DNA of 64,000 bases from Bacteroidota bacterium (GCA_024279425.1 JAJRRO010000028.1:1-64000); one strand, 5' to 3'; shown: positions 9,901 through 19,027, counted from the first letter of the stretch. Numbers and translations are program-made. Notes: generated from the letters alone by a model not told the origin.

Positions 9901-10330
9901 TTTCTTACAGGGAGTACAGGGCAATGACATGCTAAACTATTCTAGGTTTTGGCTTGAAGATGGTGTAGGGCGTAGAAACTCTACAACTGCCATGCTTGAC
10001 CGGTGGACGCCTTCAAATACGGATACCGATGTGCCCAGTGCTTCCATTACCAGAATACAGCGTTTATCTAGCAGGTGGATTGAAGACGGTAGTTATATTA
10101 GGTTGAAAAACATAACATTTGGATATAGCCTTCCATATAATATTATTAATAGGTTAGGCATAAATTCTTTGAAAATTTTTGTGAGCGGTCAAAACTTGTG
10201 GACCCAAACGGATTATAAAGGTTTTGATCCAGAAGTGGGCAGCAGCGGTTCAAGTCTCACTAGGGGTATTGATTTTGGCAGTTATCCTAATACGAGAAAT
10301 TTCACCCTTGGGGTAAATTTTGGATTTTAA
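6974..10330 (+). CDS. SusC/RagA-family TonB-dependent receptor with STN signalling domain
   Basis: Outer-membrane glycan importer of 1118 aa. The long signal region ends near ANSAYSQ (about residues 37-43). An STN (secretin/TonB N-terminal) domain follows at about 48-118, then a carboxypeptidase-D-like beta-sandwich at about 140-212 (VTGIVTDQDGGPLPAANI). The SusC plug spans about 220-345 with the family motif ending SARGANGVVMVTTKRG-like (GSRGANGVVMVTTK). A 22-strand barrel ends in an aromatic residue (NFGF). The STN domain marks it as one of the receptors that signal through FecR to an ECF sigma, and both genes lie immediately upstream. It pairs with the SusD gene 29 bp downstream. Glycan specificity cannot be read from sequence. 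Confidence 0.96.
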   Translation: MKKRVKSKALLPWKFDFDLKMKLSLFIACLITVVGQANSAYSQRTKISLKLDNVSILTVMDEIEEKTEFRFIFNTKAVDTDQKISINITKKRIDQILPLLFPEGDTFYEIYDRKILLKKTKPQKLDQSSNTLPIIIEQFQVTGIVTDQDGGPLPAANIVEKGTVNGVTTDFDGSFSIRLEDENAILVVSYIGFTTKEVPVDGQTTLNISLEESTSGLGEVVVIGYGSVKKSDLTGSVASIKSEDLNSFPTADAIQALQGRAAGVVVQSANGGEPGADYTITIRGNTSINSSNNPLIVVDGFPRASLPPAQDIKSIEILKDASATAIYGSRGANGVVMVTTKRGKPGKPTINYSGSFSTQEILNEYDLLDARQFAEYMNELDVLGGNAPNFTNPTSLGTGTDWQNEILQTGFIQDHNLSVSGGSDDVRYYVSGTFYDQEGIIMNSDFKRYSLTSNLDAKISRRARMGVNLFVRRHSSNQISSQEGTPGSQGGGTLTSALVFTPTVGVLDSDGITYSTDPNLLGFDNPIAMIRERTSENITDYLQSSVNLEYDVTNHLKFRTVFGATISNGMLGRYESSRLFFAGGFGGIATITTRKNTSLLSENYFTYTNSFGREQDHALTVLAGFSYGSDKSANVTSKASGFLTDSSLYWNLGSAAVFERPSSFLGERELISYYGRINYNYKDRYLLTATGRNDGSSTLAEGNKWNFFPSGAFAWNMHNENFLSQSNVFSRVKLRASYGISGNQSVAEYSSLAKLRFVLAVFNGSPVNAVSPLSLANTELTWERTEQADFGVDLGLLNDKIMFTADYYDMTTSRLLFEAPIPAYIGVGNTYLKNIGKTGNKGIELSLQVRDIIKPIKWNTSFNISFNKNVVKKLPDDGADIFYSSRPGNFVGINNTHVLREGEPIGLMYGYVYEGVQQSGDELLTGAEGIGGERFRDITPDGILDEEDRTVIGDPNPDFSWGWNNSFDFKGFDLNIFLQGVQGNDMLNYSRFWLEDGVGRRNSTTAMLDRWTPSNTDTDVPSASITRIQRLSSRWIEDGSYIRLKNITFGYSLPYNIINRLGINSLKIFVSGQNLWTQTDYKGFDPEVGSSGSSLTRGIDFGSYPNTRNFTLGVNFGF

Positions 10331-10359
10331 CAGAAAACTCAATTTTAAATCTTAGAAAA

Positions 10360-11877
10360 ATGAAAAATTATATAAAAACTTTATCCCTAAGTATTTTGTT
10401 GGTATTTATGGGTTGTTCGAATTTGGAAGAAGATCCGAAATCAATTTTGGCGCCAGAAGGATTTTTTACGACTTATAACGATGTCGAAGCCAGTATTTTT
10501 GGAATCTATGGCCGTATGACTTCCGATGTGGCATGGGGAGGCGAGTTTACACAAGCATTACTCCTACTAAGCGATATTGTAGATGTAGGTCAAACGGGAG
10601 CAGCATCACAAAATTTTGAAATCAATGAATTTAGGGCAACACCTGAGCATTATTACTCTAGAATAATATGGACAAGGGCCTATGATATTATTAATGCTGC
10701 CAATACGGCTATTCAAGGAGCGCAACAAATTGATGTGGATGAGGATTTGAAGTTGAGACTAGAGGCAGAAGCCAGGGCATTAAGAGCGATCAATTACTTT
10801 ACATATGCTCAGGTATTTGGTGATATGCCTTATTTTGATGAGCCAGTTTCAGAAATCTCCAAAGCACTTAAAATCGAGAAGACCCTTGAGGCCGAAATAT
10901 ATGCAAAGGTTGTTGAGGACCTTGAATTTGCATTTGTAGAAGGACGTTTGCCAAATGTATACGCAGGTGGTTCCAAGACTAGGGTAACACGAGGTACTGT
11001 GGCTACGGTATTGGCGGCTGTACATCTAGTTCAAGAAAATTGGCAAGCAGCATATGACAATGCCAAATGGGTAATTGACAATAAAGCTACTTTTGGATAT
11101 GATTTGGTAAGTGATTATCAAGATTTATTCAATGCAGAAAAACAAGATGGTATTGCGGAACATATTTTAGCGGTAGATTTCTTAGGACAGGTTCGTCATT
11201 CTGATAATGATGATACAATGTCTCCACTAACAGGAGTAGGTGGCGTTTCAGGAAATGCCGGGGGCTGGAGTATTATAGTTCCATCCATGGATGTATACGA
11301 TGACTGGGATGATCAAGACTACCGTAAAGGAGTGGCTTTTGATACTACTGTGATAAATGGAAATGGAGAAGAAATACACTATTTGGATTTTCCTCGATTA
11401 AAAAGACCTCACATAGCGAAGTACAATAGATTTATGGGTAATTCTAACGGTTCTGGAAGAAGATCAGATTTTAACTATGCGGTTTTCAGGTACGCAGAGG
11501 TATTGCTTATTGCAGCTGAAGCGCTCAATGAAGTAAGTGGCCCTACAGCAGAAGCTCAGGGGTACGTTAACCAAATCAGGGCAAGAGCCAGAATTTGGCC
11601 TACTGGTGTATCTACTTTTCCTCCTGATGTTGACGGTACAGGACTGACCAAAGAGTCATTCCTGAATATTGTGATGGAAGAAAGAAGGTTGGAATTGTCT
11701 TTTGAGTACAAAAGGTGGTTTGATATTAGAAGAAGAAAGTTAGGGGATGAAGTATTCAAAGGGTCTAATTCTTTAGAGCCACAACCTAACTTCAATTCAA
11801 GTACACATTATGTTTTACCTATTCCTCAATCTGAATTAGATGTTAATCCTAATATTACTCAAAACCCAGGGTATTAA
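10360..11877 (+). CDS. SusD/RagB-family surface glycan-binding lipoprotein
   Basis: 505 aa with a lipoprotein signal (lipobox LVFMGC, lipidated Cys at 19-20). The N-terminal SusD-like TPR part is followed by the RagB/SusD C-terminal region, with FRYAEVLLIAAEALNEV and the closing EERRLELSFEYKRWFDIRR motif. The mature protein forms the lid over the SusC barrel and binds oligosaccharide at the cell surface. It lies 29 bp after susC, the normal co-transcribed arrangement. Intact and of usual length. Confidence 0.96.
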   Translation: MKNYIKTLSLSILLVFMGCSNLEEDPKSILAPEGFFTTYNDVEASIFGIYGRMTSDVAWGGEFTQALLLLSDIVDVGQTGAASQNFEINEFRATPEHYYSRIIWTRAYDIINAANTAIQGAQQIDVDEDLKLRLEAEARALRAINYFTYAQVFGDMPYFDEPVSEISKALKIEKTLEAEIYAKVVEDLEFAFVEGRLPNVYAGGSKTRVTRGTVATVLAAVHLVQENWQAAYDNAKWVIDNKATFGYDLVSDYQDLFNAEKQDGIAEHILAVDFLGQVRHSDNDDTMSPLTGVGGVSGNAGGWSIIVPSMDVYDDWDDQDYRKGVAFDTTVINGNGEEIHYLDFPRLKRPHIAKYNRFMGNSNGSGRRSDFNYAVFRYAEVLLIAAEALNEVSGPTAEAQGYVNQIRARARIWPTGVSTFPPDVDGTGLTKESFLNIVMEERRLELSFEYKRWFDIRRRKLGDEVFKGSNSLEPQPNFNSSTHYVLPIPQSELDVNPNITQNPGY

Positions 11878-11897
11878 GAATTATTAGCTTTATAGTA

Positions 11898-14800
11898 TTG
11901 TTAGTTATGTTAGTTATGCTAGGGAAGATTCTTTATGGTTTAGAGTGTCTTCCCTTCATAATAAAAATTTCACCTGTGAAATCAAATATTTATATTCCAT
12001 CGATTTTATTAATATTATTGTTCTCATGTGCAAAAGAACAGAAAAACCCAACTCTTTACCGTACAATATCTTCTGAAGAAAGTGGAATCCAATTTGGCAA
12101 TTATATCACCATTAGTGATACGCTCAACTTTTTTAATTTCGGTTATATATATTCTGGAGCAGGAGTGGCGGTAGGTGACGTTAATAACGATGGATTGCAA
12201 GACATATTCTTTGTAGGCAATATGGTGGACAATAAATTATACCTCAACCTAGGAGACCTGAAATTCAAGGATATTACTACAAATGCACACTTGGAAGCTG
12301 AAAAATGTTGGAGCTCTGGAGCAACAATGATAGATGTAAATGGAGATGGTTTTTTGGATATTTATGTCTCAGTATCCGGCACAAAAAAAATGCAACGCAA
12401 CAACTTACTTTATATAAACAATCAAAACCTGACTTTTACAGAGTCTGCCCAGGACAGAGGAGTTTCTGATAATGGACATAGTAGCCAATCAACTTTTTTT
12501 GATTATGATATGGACGGAGATTTAGATTTGTACGTTGCCAATTATTCACCGACCGGTTTTCAAAATCCACCGATATATTATCGCAAAAAAATGGATAGTA
12601 TACAAGAAGTTGATACGGATCGGTTGTTCGAAAATGATGGAAAAGGCTACTTTAAAGATGTTACCAAAAAAGCCGGGTTATTCTCATACGGACTTTCCTT
12701 AAGCGCAACTGTAGGTGATTTTAATCAAGACGGTTGGCCCGACCTTTACGTTTCCAATGATTTTTCCACTCCTGATTATTTTTACTTCAACAATGGTGAT
12801 GGCACTTTTAGGGAAGCTATAAAGGAGACCACAAAAAATATTTCGTTTTACGGGATGGGGGTAGATGTCGCTGATTTCAATAACGATGGACTACTTGATA
12901 TCTTTCAAGCAGAAATGAATCCAGCAGATAATTTTAGGTCCAAGGCCAATATGAGTAGTATGAACGCTCCTATGTTTTGGGAGGCGATATCATTAGACTT
13001 CCATTATCAATATATGCAGAATAGTCTACAACTTAATCAAGGGATAAGAGAAGACAAATTACCGTTTTTCAGTAATGTTTCAAGGGCAGCGGGCCTATCC
13101 TCTACAGACTGGAGTTGGGCTCCTTTGTTTTTTGATATGGACAATGATGGTTGGAAAGATATTTTCATTACCAATGGCATCCGTAGAGATATAAATAATA
13201 AGGATTTTTTTAAACGGATTGAGAAACCTGCCTTTTTAAAGCAATTTAAAACGGTTGCCCAATTGGTAGATGCCATGCCATTCAGTAAAGTTCCGAATTG
13301 CGCTTTTAGAAATACCAAGGGTATTGAATTTGAAGACATGTCTACAGATTGGGGACTAGACTTTGAAGGGTTTTCGAACGGTGCGGCCTATAGTGACCTT
13401 GATAATGATGGTGATTTGGATATCATAATCAATAATGTAGATTCGGTAGCTGTGATATTCGAAAACCGTTCTAGTGATACTACTCAAAATCGATATCTCA
13501 GGTTTAAATTGAAAGGGCCATCCAAAAATACCTTTGGGTTGGGTACCAAAATAGAATTGAACCATAACGGAGAACGGCAGTTTCAAGAACTTACACTGAC
13601 TCGTGGTTATCTGTCATCAGTAGAGCCCATTGTACACTTTGGTACTGGTAAAATGAAAATCATAGATAAAGTAACGATAACATGGCCAGACGGGAATCGA
13701 CAAGAATTGTTTCAGGTGCTGACAAATAAGACATTGGTGATAGACTATAATGGCTCCAATGGGCTTGTATCTTTAAAGAAACCTTCTTCTTCAACGTATT
13801 TTAAGGAAATAAAGGAAGAAAGTGGTCTTTCATACCGGCATGTGGAAAATGATTATGACGACTTTAAGAAAGAACCATTATTGCCGCACAAGACCTCTCA
13901 ATTTGGTCCTGGTATGGCTCTTGGAGATTTAAATGGCGACGGTCTTGAAGACTTATATATTGGGGGTGCGTCTGGATTTAAAGGGAAGATGTTCATTCAA
14001 CAATTGAATGGAGAATTTGAAGTCTTGCCCGGCCCATGGGAGCAAGACTATCGTAATGAAGATATGGGAGCACTATTTTTTGATGTAGATAATGACAATG
14101 ACCTTGACCTGTACATCGTGAGCGGTGGTAATGCATTTGAAAAAAATTCTCCATTCCTAAAAGACAGATTATACATTAATAAAGGGGATGGAAAATTTTA
14201 TAAATCATCGAAAGCACTGCCAAAAATGAGAACAAGCGGGTCTTGCGTTATTCCAATAGATTTTGATGATGATGGTGATCTGGATTTATTTGTTGGAGGC
14301 AGGTTGGTTCCAGGAGAATACCCATTTCCAGCACAAAGTTACCTTTTGGAGAATGTAAGTGAAAAAGGAAGGGTAAAATTTAATAACGTCACCCAACAAA
14401 AAGCACCGGCTTTGGTAAAGCCGGGATTGGTTACAGCAGCTGTAGTAACAGATTTTGATGACGATGGGGATTCTGATTTAGTGGTAGTGGGGGAATGGAT
14501 GCCAATTTCATTTTTTGAAAATGACAAAGGCAATTTCAAAAATGTCACTGAAGCATACGGACTTTCAAATACTACTGGTTGGTGGTTCAGTGTTATTGCT
14601 GATGATTTTGATGGAGATGGCAACGAAGATTTGGTCGTTGGAAATTTAGGGCAGAATTACAAATATCAGGCAACAGAAGAACAAACTTTTGATGTTTATA
14701 TACGTGATTTTGACAATAACAAAAAACAGGATATAGTTTTAGGGTACTATAATAAAGGAATACAATATCCGGTACGTGGGCGTCAATGCTCAGCACAACA

Positions 14801-15284
14801 AATACCAGAATTGGAATTTAAGTTCAAGAGCTATACCGATTTTGCCAGGGCGACATTAAAAGATGTCTACACTGAACAAGCTTTGAATACCTCACTACAT
14901 TATCAAGCTACAACATTTTCAAGCGTATTCATTAAAAATGTTGGAAGTGGTAAGATAGAGGTGACAGAACTTCCTGAAAGTGCCCAGATATCTAGTATTA
15001 ATGGCATGGTATCGCGAGACTTTAATAATGATGGCCATAAGGATATATTGGCCGTTGGAAATCTATTTACATCAGAGGTCGAGACCCCTCGAAATGATGC
15101 CTCTTACGGGTTTGTGCTTACAGGCGACGGCACCGGCAATTTCTCAGGGGTACACTACAAAGAAAGTGGTTTATATGTTCCTGGAGACGCAAAGGCCTTG
15201 GGCATCTTAAAAACCACAGGTAGGAATTTGATTGTGATAGCCAATAATAATGCTCCCATGCAAGTATTTGAAATAGTAAACTAA
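11898..15284 (+). CDS. FG-GAP/VCBS and ASPIC/UnbV repeat lipoprotein (CRTAC1-like)
   Basis: Up to 1128 aa. The likely start is not the ATG at 11898 but GTG 11976, which gives MKSNIYIPSILLILLFSC, a clean lipoprotein signal. Many FG-GAP/VCBS repeats with Asp/Asn-rich calcium-binding loops are visible (DVNNDGLQD, DVNGDGFLD, DYDMDGDLD, DFNQDGWPD and others), then a UnbV/ASPIC domain near residues 540-610 (GLGTKIELNHNGERQ ... ITWPDGNRQE). A second set of FG-GAP repeats follows. Such propeller lipoproteins are common beside SusCD pairs and are thought to bind glycans or partner proteins at the surface, but their function is unproved. It follows susD by 20 bp. No catalytic motif was recognised. Confidence 0.88.
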   Translation: MLVMLVMLGKILYGLECLPFIIKISPVKSNIYIPSILLILLFSCAKEQKNPTLYRTISSEESGIQFGNYITISDTLNFFNFGYIYSGAGVAVGDVNNDGLQDIFFVGNMVDNKLYLNLGDLKFKDITTNAHLEAEKCWSSGATMIDVNGDGFLDIYVSVSGTKKMQRNNLLYINNQNLTFTESAQDRGVSDNGHSSQSTFFDYDMDGDLDLYVANYSPTGFQNPPIYYRKKMDSIQEVDTDRLFENDGKGYFKDVTKKAGLFSYGLSLSATVGDFNQDGWPDLYVSNDFSTPDYFYFNNGDGTFREAIKETTKNISFYGMGVDVADFNNDGLLDIFQAEMNPADNFRSKANMSSMNAPMFWEAISLDFHYQYMQNSLQLNQGIREDKLPFFSNVSRAAGLSSTDWSWAPLFFDMDNDGWKDIFITNGIRRDINNKDFFKRIEKPAFLKQFKTVAQLVDAMPFSKVPNCAFRNTKGIEFEDMSTDWGLDFEGFSNGAAYSDLDNDGDLDIIINNVDSVAVIFENRSSDTTQNRYLRFKLKGPSKNTFGLGTKIELNHNGERQFQELTLTRGYLSSVEPIVHFGTGKMKIIDKVTITWPDGNRQELFQVLTNKTLVIDYNGSNGLVSLKKPSSSTYFKEIKEESGLSYRHVENDYDDFKKEPLLPHKTSQFGPGMALGDLNGDGLEDLYIGGASGFKGKMFIQQLNGEFEVLPGPWEQDYRNEDMGALFFDVDNDNDLDLYIVSGGNAFEKNSPFLKDRLYINKGDGKFYKSSKALPKMRTSGSCVIPIDFDDDGDLDLFVGGRLVPGEYPFPAQSYLLENVSEKGRVKFNNVTQQKAPALVKPGLVTAAVVTDFDDDGDSDLVVVGEWMPISFFENDKGNFKNVTEAYGLSNTTGWWFSVIADDFDGDGNEDLVVGNLGQNYKYQATEEQTFDVYIRDFDNNKKQDIVLGYYNKGIQYPVRGRQCSAQQIPELEFKFKSYTDFARATLKDVYTEQALNTSLHYQATTFSSVFIKNVGSGKIEVTELPESAQISSINGMVSRDFNNDGHKDILAVGNLFTSEVETPRNDASYGFVLTGDGTGNFSGVHYKESGLYVPGDAKALGILKTTGRNLIVIANNNAPMQVFEIVN

Positions 15285-15303
15285 TCTCGATAAAACTTAA
15301 TCT

Positions 15304-17547
15304 ATGAATTTGTTCATAAAATTCGCCACCTTCATCCTTCTTTTTTTATGTATCCACAACAGATCGTTTGGTCAGGAAAATGTTACCGATTTGCGCAGTA
15401 TGGGCTATACTATTTATCCATCTCCACAAAGAGTGGATTTAAAGAAAAAAAGTATGGTAATAAACGAATCATGGCAACTATTGACAGAGAAATTACCTTC
15501 TAAAAAGGTGGTTAATAGTTTGGTTCAAAGAGCTCAAGAACTCTATGGTTTTGCCTTTTCGGATAGTAGTACCTCTGGTCAGGTCGTATTGAGAATACGA
15601 AAAGATGCAGTTACGGAAATCTCCAATCCGGCAAATTCTGGGCAGGCATACAACATAATCATAAATTCTGAAAAAATAATAATCGAAGGAAATGGGGAAG
15701 CAGGTCTTTTCTATGGTGTTCAAAGTTTTTTACAGTTGGCGAAGCCTATAGCAGGAAATAAACTTCAACTGCCAATCGGAACAATTACCGATTGGCCTGA
15801 CCTAGAACTTAGGTTCATTCATTGGGATGCTAAGCATCATCGTGATAAGATAGAGACTCTAAAGAGGTATATAGATTGGTCCGCTTATTTCAAGGTCAAT
15901 GCAATTGCCTTTGAAATAGAGGATAAATATGAATACCCTAGTCATCCGATAATTGCAAGCCCCAACGCCTTTTCAAAAGAAGAGATGCAGGAATTGACAA
16001 AGTATGCCCTGGAGAGATTCATACAGTTAGTGCCTAATGTTCAGGCTCCGGCTCATATGGCCTTTGTGTTAAAGCACAAGGAATTTGAACATCTAAAAGC
16101 GGATGAGGAAAGTAATTTTCAGGCTTGTATGTGCAGTGAAGAGGCAATTGAACTTATTTTTGATATGTACCAAGATATGATCGATGCCACTCCTGGTGTA
16201 GACTACTTCTTTGTTTCAACAGATGAAGTGTACTATGCCGGTATATGCGATAAATGCAAAAAAGAATATAATGTTGAAAATCGAAGTTTGATTTGGGTGA
16301 ATTATCTTAAAAAGGTAAACAGATGGATGGCAGAGCGCAACAGAAAAGTCTTGGCGTGGATAGAGTACCCGTTGTTGCCAGAACATATTTCAAAAGTACC
16401 GAACTCAGTAATCGATGGGATAATGGGGCCTCATAAAACTCCTATATGGGCTCAAAACGAGACCAAGGCAGGTGTGAAACAGTTATCGTACAGTTCAATT
16501 CAAGGCGCTGAACTTCTTTTTCCAAACTACTTTGCTACGAACTATAGGGGGCGTTCTATCAAGGGTAGGCTCAGTGACATATTCAGTGACGTCCTAGGTC
16601 GAGAAGCGGATGGGGCAGACCTTGTAGGAACGTTTGCCGCGGCATGGGACGATGCCGGTCTGCACAACGAAACATTTTGGTTGGGCTGGGCAACGGTCAC
16701 ACAATATGGTTGGACAAAAAATACGCCATCGATTTCACAGAACATTGTTGATTTCATGGACACTTTCTACGGCTTTGACAGTCCAGATATGGTAGGTGCA
16801 TATAACGTATTGGAAGAAGGAGCAAGATTTTACGAAGACTTATGGGATAAGGATGTAGTATCAAAAGAACGTAAAACAGGGTATGGAAACTCTAATGGAA
16901 AAGGCATCGGTGGTGAAATGCGCGATTTACAAATACAATCACCACCACTACCTTCAATAAAGGATTTAAGCCTAATTCCAAATTTTCGCGTGAAGTATGG
17001 CCAAAAGATTAAAGAAGCATCAATATTACTTAAGAAAAATGAAATTCTAATGCTTCAACTGATGCGCAATATCACAAGAGTACGTCATAATCAATACAAT
17101 CTTGAGGTATTATTGTCCATAGCATCTTTGGAGCGTTACGCCATGAATATCGTAATTGATCTGGCAAAAGTTGAGGACTATCTGGTGATGGCCTCAAAAG
17201 CAGGAAAAAATCACACAAAAGCCATTAATTTACTGGTAGAGGCCTATTCACTTTCTGGAGAAATAGTAAAAGACCAGAACCGAATGTGGATTGAATTAAA
17301 TAATACATGGGACAAGAGTCGACTGATTAAAGGGGGAAGTATTGAAGGCAAACATTTTTATCATGTATTTGATGACGTAAAGGATCATTTTGCAGACCGC
17401 CGAAAAGGATTGGAATATATGTTGGCTCCCTTTGAACGAATTGGGATTATAGCATGGAGAAAACAATTGAGTAAGGTAATCAATACTTATGCAGATGTTC
17501 ATGATATTCCTATTAAAGCCATGGATGCCGAACGTTTGGAGGATTAG
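15304..17547 (+). CDS. Glycoside hydrolase family 20-like protein
   Basis: 747 aa with a Sec signal (cleavage near RSFGQ). Residues about 33-165 resemble the GH20b N-terminal domain, ending in the bridge YGVQSFLQLA. A TIM-barrel follows, with the opening RFIHWDAKHHR and the acid pair D307-E308 in FFVSTDEVYY, which matches the D-E pair used by substrate-assisted beta-N-acetylhexosaminidases. CMC (275-277) and CDKC (315-318) close to the active site are unusual and could form disulfides or bind metal. The C-terminal 200 residues are helical and unassigned. Expected role: removing a terminal hexosamine or related sugar in the periplasm. It is divergent, so exact substrate and even activity are uncertain. 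Confidence 0.7.
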   Translation: MNLFIKFATFILLFLCIHNRSFGQENVTDLRSMGYTIYPSPQRVDLKKKSMVINESWQLLTEKLPSKKVVNSLVQRAQELYGFAFSDSSTSGQVVLRIRKDAVTEISNPANSGQAYNIIINSEKIIIEGNGEAGLFYGVQSFLQLAKPIAGNKLQLPIGTITDWPDLELRFIHWDAKHHRDKIETLKRYIDWSAYFKVNAIAFEIEDKYEYPSHPIIASPNAFSKEEMQELTKYALERFIQLVPNVQAPAHMAFVLKHKEFEHLKADEESNFQACMCSEEAIELIFDMYQDMIDATPGVDYFFVSTDEVYYAGICDKCKKEYNVENRSLIWVNYLKKVNRWMAERNRKVLAWIEYPLLPEHISKVPNSVIDGIMGPHKTPIWAQNETKAGVKQLSYSSIQGAELLFPNYFATNYRGRSIKGRLSDIFSDVLGREADGADLVGTFAAAWDDAGLHNETFWLGWATVTQYGWTKNTPSISQNIVDFMDTFYGFDSPDMVGAYNVLEEGARFYEDLWDKDVVSKERKTGYGNSNGKGIGGEMRDLQIQSPPLPSIKDLSLIPNFRVKYGQKIKEASILLKKNEILMLQLMRNITRVRHNQYNLEVLLSIASLERYAMNIVIDLAKVEDYLVMASKAGKNHTKAINLLVEAYSLSGEIVKDQNRMWIELNNTWDKSRLIKGGSIEGKHFYHVFDDVKDHFADRRKGLEYMLAPFERIGIIAWRKQLSKVINTYADVHDIPIKAMDAERLED

Positions 17548-17875
17548 TGAATGGCTAGTGACTATAGGCCATTTTGAATAGTGGAGTTAAGAAAACCCAA
17601 TAAAAACCATCATTGCGAGGAACAGTCTGCCCCGAGCATCGGGAGAGTAATCTTTATGTCCCTGCTACATTTGACTGTAGGTAAGCTAAGCTCGATAAGT
17701 TTAAATTTACAATACTATGAAAAGAGAAAGAAGACACTTCGACAAGAAGTTTAAAAGAGGTTTTAAAAAAACAGGTAGATAGCACCACAAGATAATCTTT
17801 GTGCATAAACAAAGCCTTAACTGTTTCTTTTGTACTAACCAGAATAGTGATTTTGTATAGTAATTAATATTATGT
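17548..17875. other. Intergenic region with repeat-like and IS remnants
   Basis: It contains CATTGCGAGGAAC ... AATCTTTATGTCCCTGC (about 17610-17664) with the hairpin CCCGA-GCA-TCGGG. This resembles the dispersed palindromic repeats found between genes in Bacteroidota, although I see one copy only. The 5' end of a transposase frame follows at 17717. Together they suggest a past insertion between the GH20-like and SGNH-like genes. Confidence 0.4.
17717..17782 (+). pseudogene. Remnant of an IS3-type transposase OrfA start
   Basis: A 21-codon frame begins MKRERRHFDKKFKRG. The first 14 residues match the usual opening of IS3/IS911-type OrfA helix-turn-helix proteins (basic, then KFKREAV). After KFKR the sequence diverges and stops. 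Only the extreme 5' end is left, so the call rests on a short match. Confidence 0.45.
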
Positions 17876-17878
17876 GTG

Positions 17879-18988
17879 ATGATGAATTTGTTCTATAGTT
17901 ATAGATTGCTACGAATTTTCTCTTGTTTTTCGGTCATAGTTTCTTGTCATGTAGGAACTACTGATTATAAGGACAATAATGATGGTAGAAGTGATATACA
18001 CTCTGTCCAATGTATCACTAAAAACAGTGGTGAGCTATCTATACTCTGTGGATTACTAAGCGCAAACGACGATATAGGGATTACAGATAGCTTTTTATCA
18101 GAAAATCCTACGGAGTCGGTTCTCGATGTTAATTCATTGGTTTCACTTTCTAGCTCGTTACCTGAATGTTCAACTAATATTTCTTGTTCTTTTGCACAAA
18201 TACCTGCTGTTGAAACTATGTATGTGTGCTATAAAGGCGCCTTAGGAAATTTATCTTCTACTGTTACCGATATAGGAACTAATTGGATGTTTTTTGGTGA
18301 TAGTGAGACTGCTGGTAGAGCATTAGAAGCAAGTACAAAATCACAAGTAACTGCTTTCAGTAATATTTGGAATGAAACGTTCTCTACTTCTCAATCTCCA
18401 TTTACAAATGGTGTTAGTGGACGTAAATTACAAGGAACTCATGATTATTATTCATCAATCGAAGATAGGTGTAATGCGACTTTAATACATTTTCAGGAGT
18501 CTGGTTCCCAGGATTCTTCCCAAGATACACCAGAAAAATATGTTGACGTTTTTGAATCTATGGTGCTTTCTATAGTATCCGAATCTCCATATGCAGTGAT
18601 TTCGACTGAAACTGCTTATTCTTTTGAGGTTGAATCAATTCAGGGAAGAGACTGGACACAGCATAATGTACTAATGCGTGAAAAAATAGATGAGCTAAAG
18701 AATGATGGGGTTGTCGTATATCTTGCTGAAGTAGATAGAAATATTAAAGAGTTAGTTGCTCAAAAAAGAAAGGAACTTGGGGTTGTGAAAGGTCAAGAAT
18801 CTGTTTGGGGTGATACCGGAAATAGTATTGGAAGACATTATACCGGACTAGGGAATTTAATGATTGCCCTTAGTATTTATGATGCCTTAGGGTATAAAAT
18901 TGATACTTTGGATTTAGGGGATATACCTTTTGCAAATAGTAGTACGCATGATAAGCAACTATATATTGAAATAATTAACTCCTTTTAA
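17879..18988 (+). CDS. SGNH/GDSL-hydrolase-like lipoprotein
   Basis: 369 aa from ATG 17879 (GTG 17876 and ATG 17882 are alternatives). The lipobox VIVSC marks a lipoprotein. The N-terminal 110 residues are Ser-rich with several Cys, probably disulfide-bonded outside the cell. Residues about 135-150 carry FFGDSETAGRA, the block-I GDS motif of SGNH hydrolases. Near the C-terminus DTGNSIGRHYTGLGNLM supplies a histidine (about 320) where block V sits. The block-III asparagine is not clear. If active it would be an esterase, for example deacetylating the target glycan. The flanking repeat and IS remnants and the differing composition hint that it was inserted between the GH20-like and esterase genes. 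Confidence 0.55.
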   Translation: MMNLFYSYRLLRIFSCFSVIVSCHVGTTDYKDNNDGRSDIHSVQCITKNSGELSILCGLLSANDDIGITDSFLSENPTESVLDVNSLVSLSSSLPECSTNISCSFAQIPAVETMYVCYKGALGNLSSTVTDIGTNWMFFGDSETAGRALEASTKSQVTAFSNIWNETFSTSQSPFTNGVSGRKLQGTHDYYSSIEDRCNATLIHFQESGSQDSSQDTPEKYVDVFESMVLSIVSESPYAVISTETAYSFEVESIQGRDWTQHNVLMREKIDELKNDGVVVYLAEVDRNIKELVAQKRKELGVVKGQESVWGDTGNSIGRHYTGLGNLMIALSIYDALGYKIDTLDLGDIPFANSSTHDKQLYIEIINSF

Positions 18989-19027
18989 ATCCTGTTTACG
19001 GTGACTTCATCTACATTAAACATAATT

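Noticed and set aside
17610-17664. A dispersed palindromic repeat family
   Set aside because: Only one imperfect copy is visible in the window, so repeat status cannot be shown; kept only as a comment on the gap.
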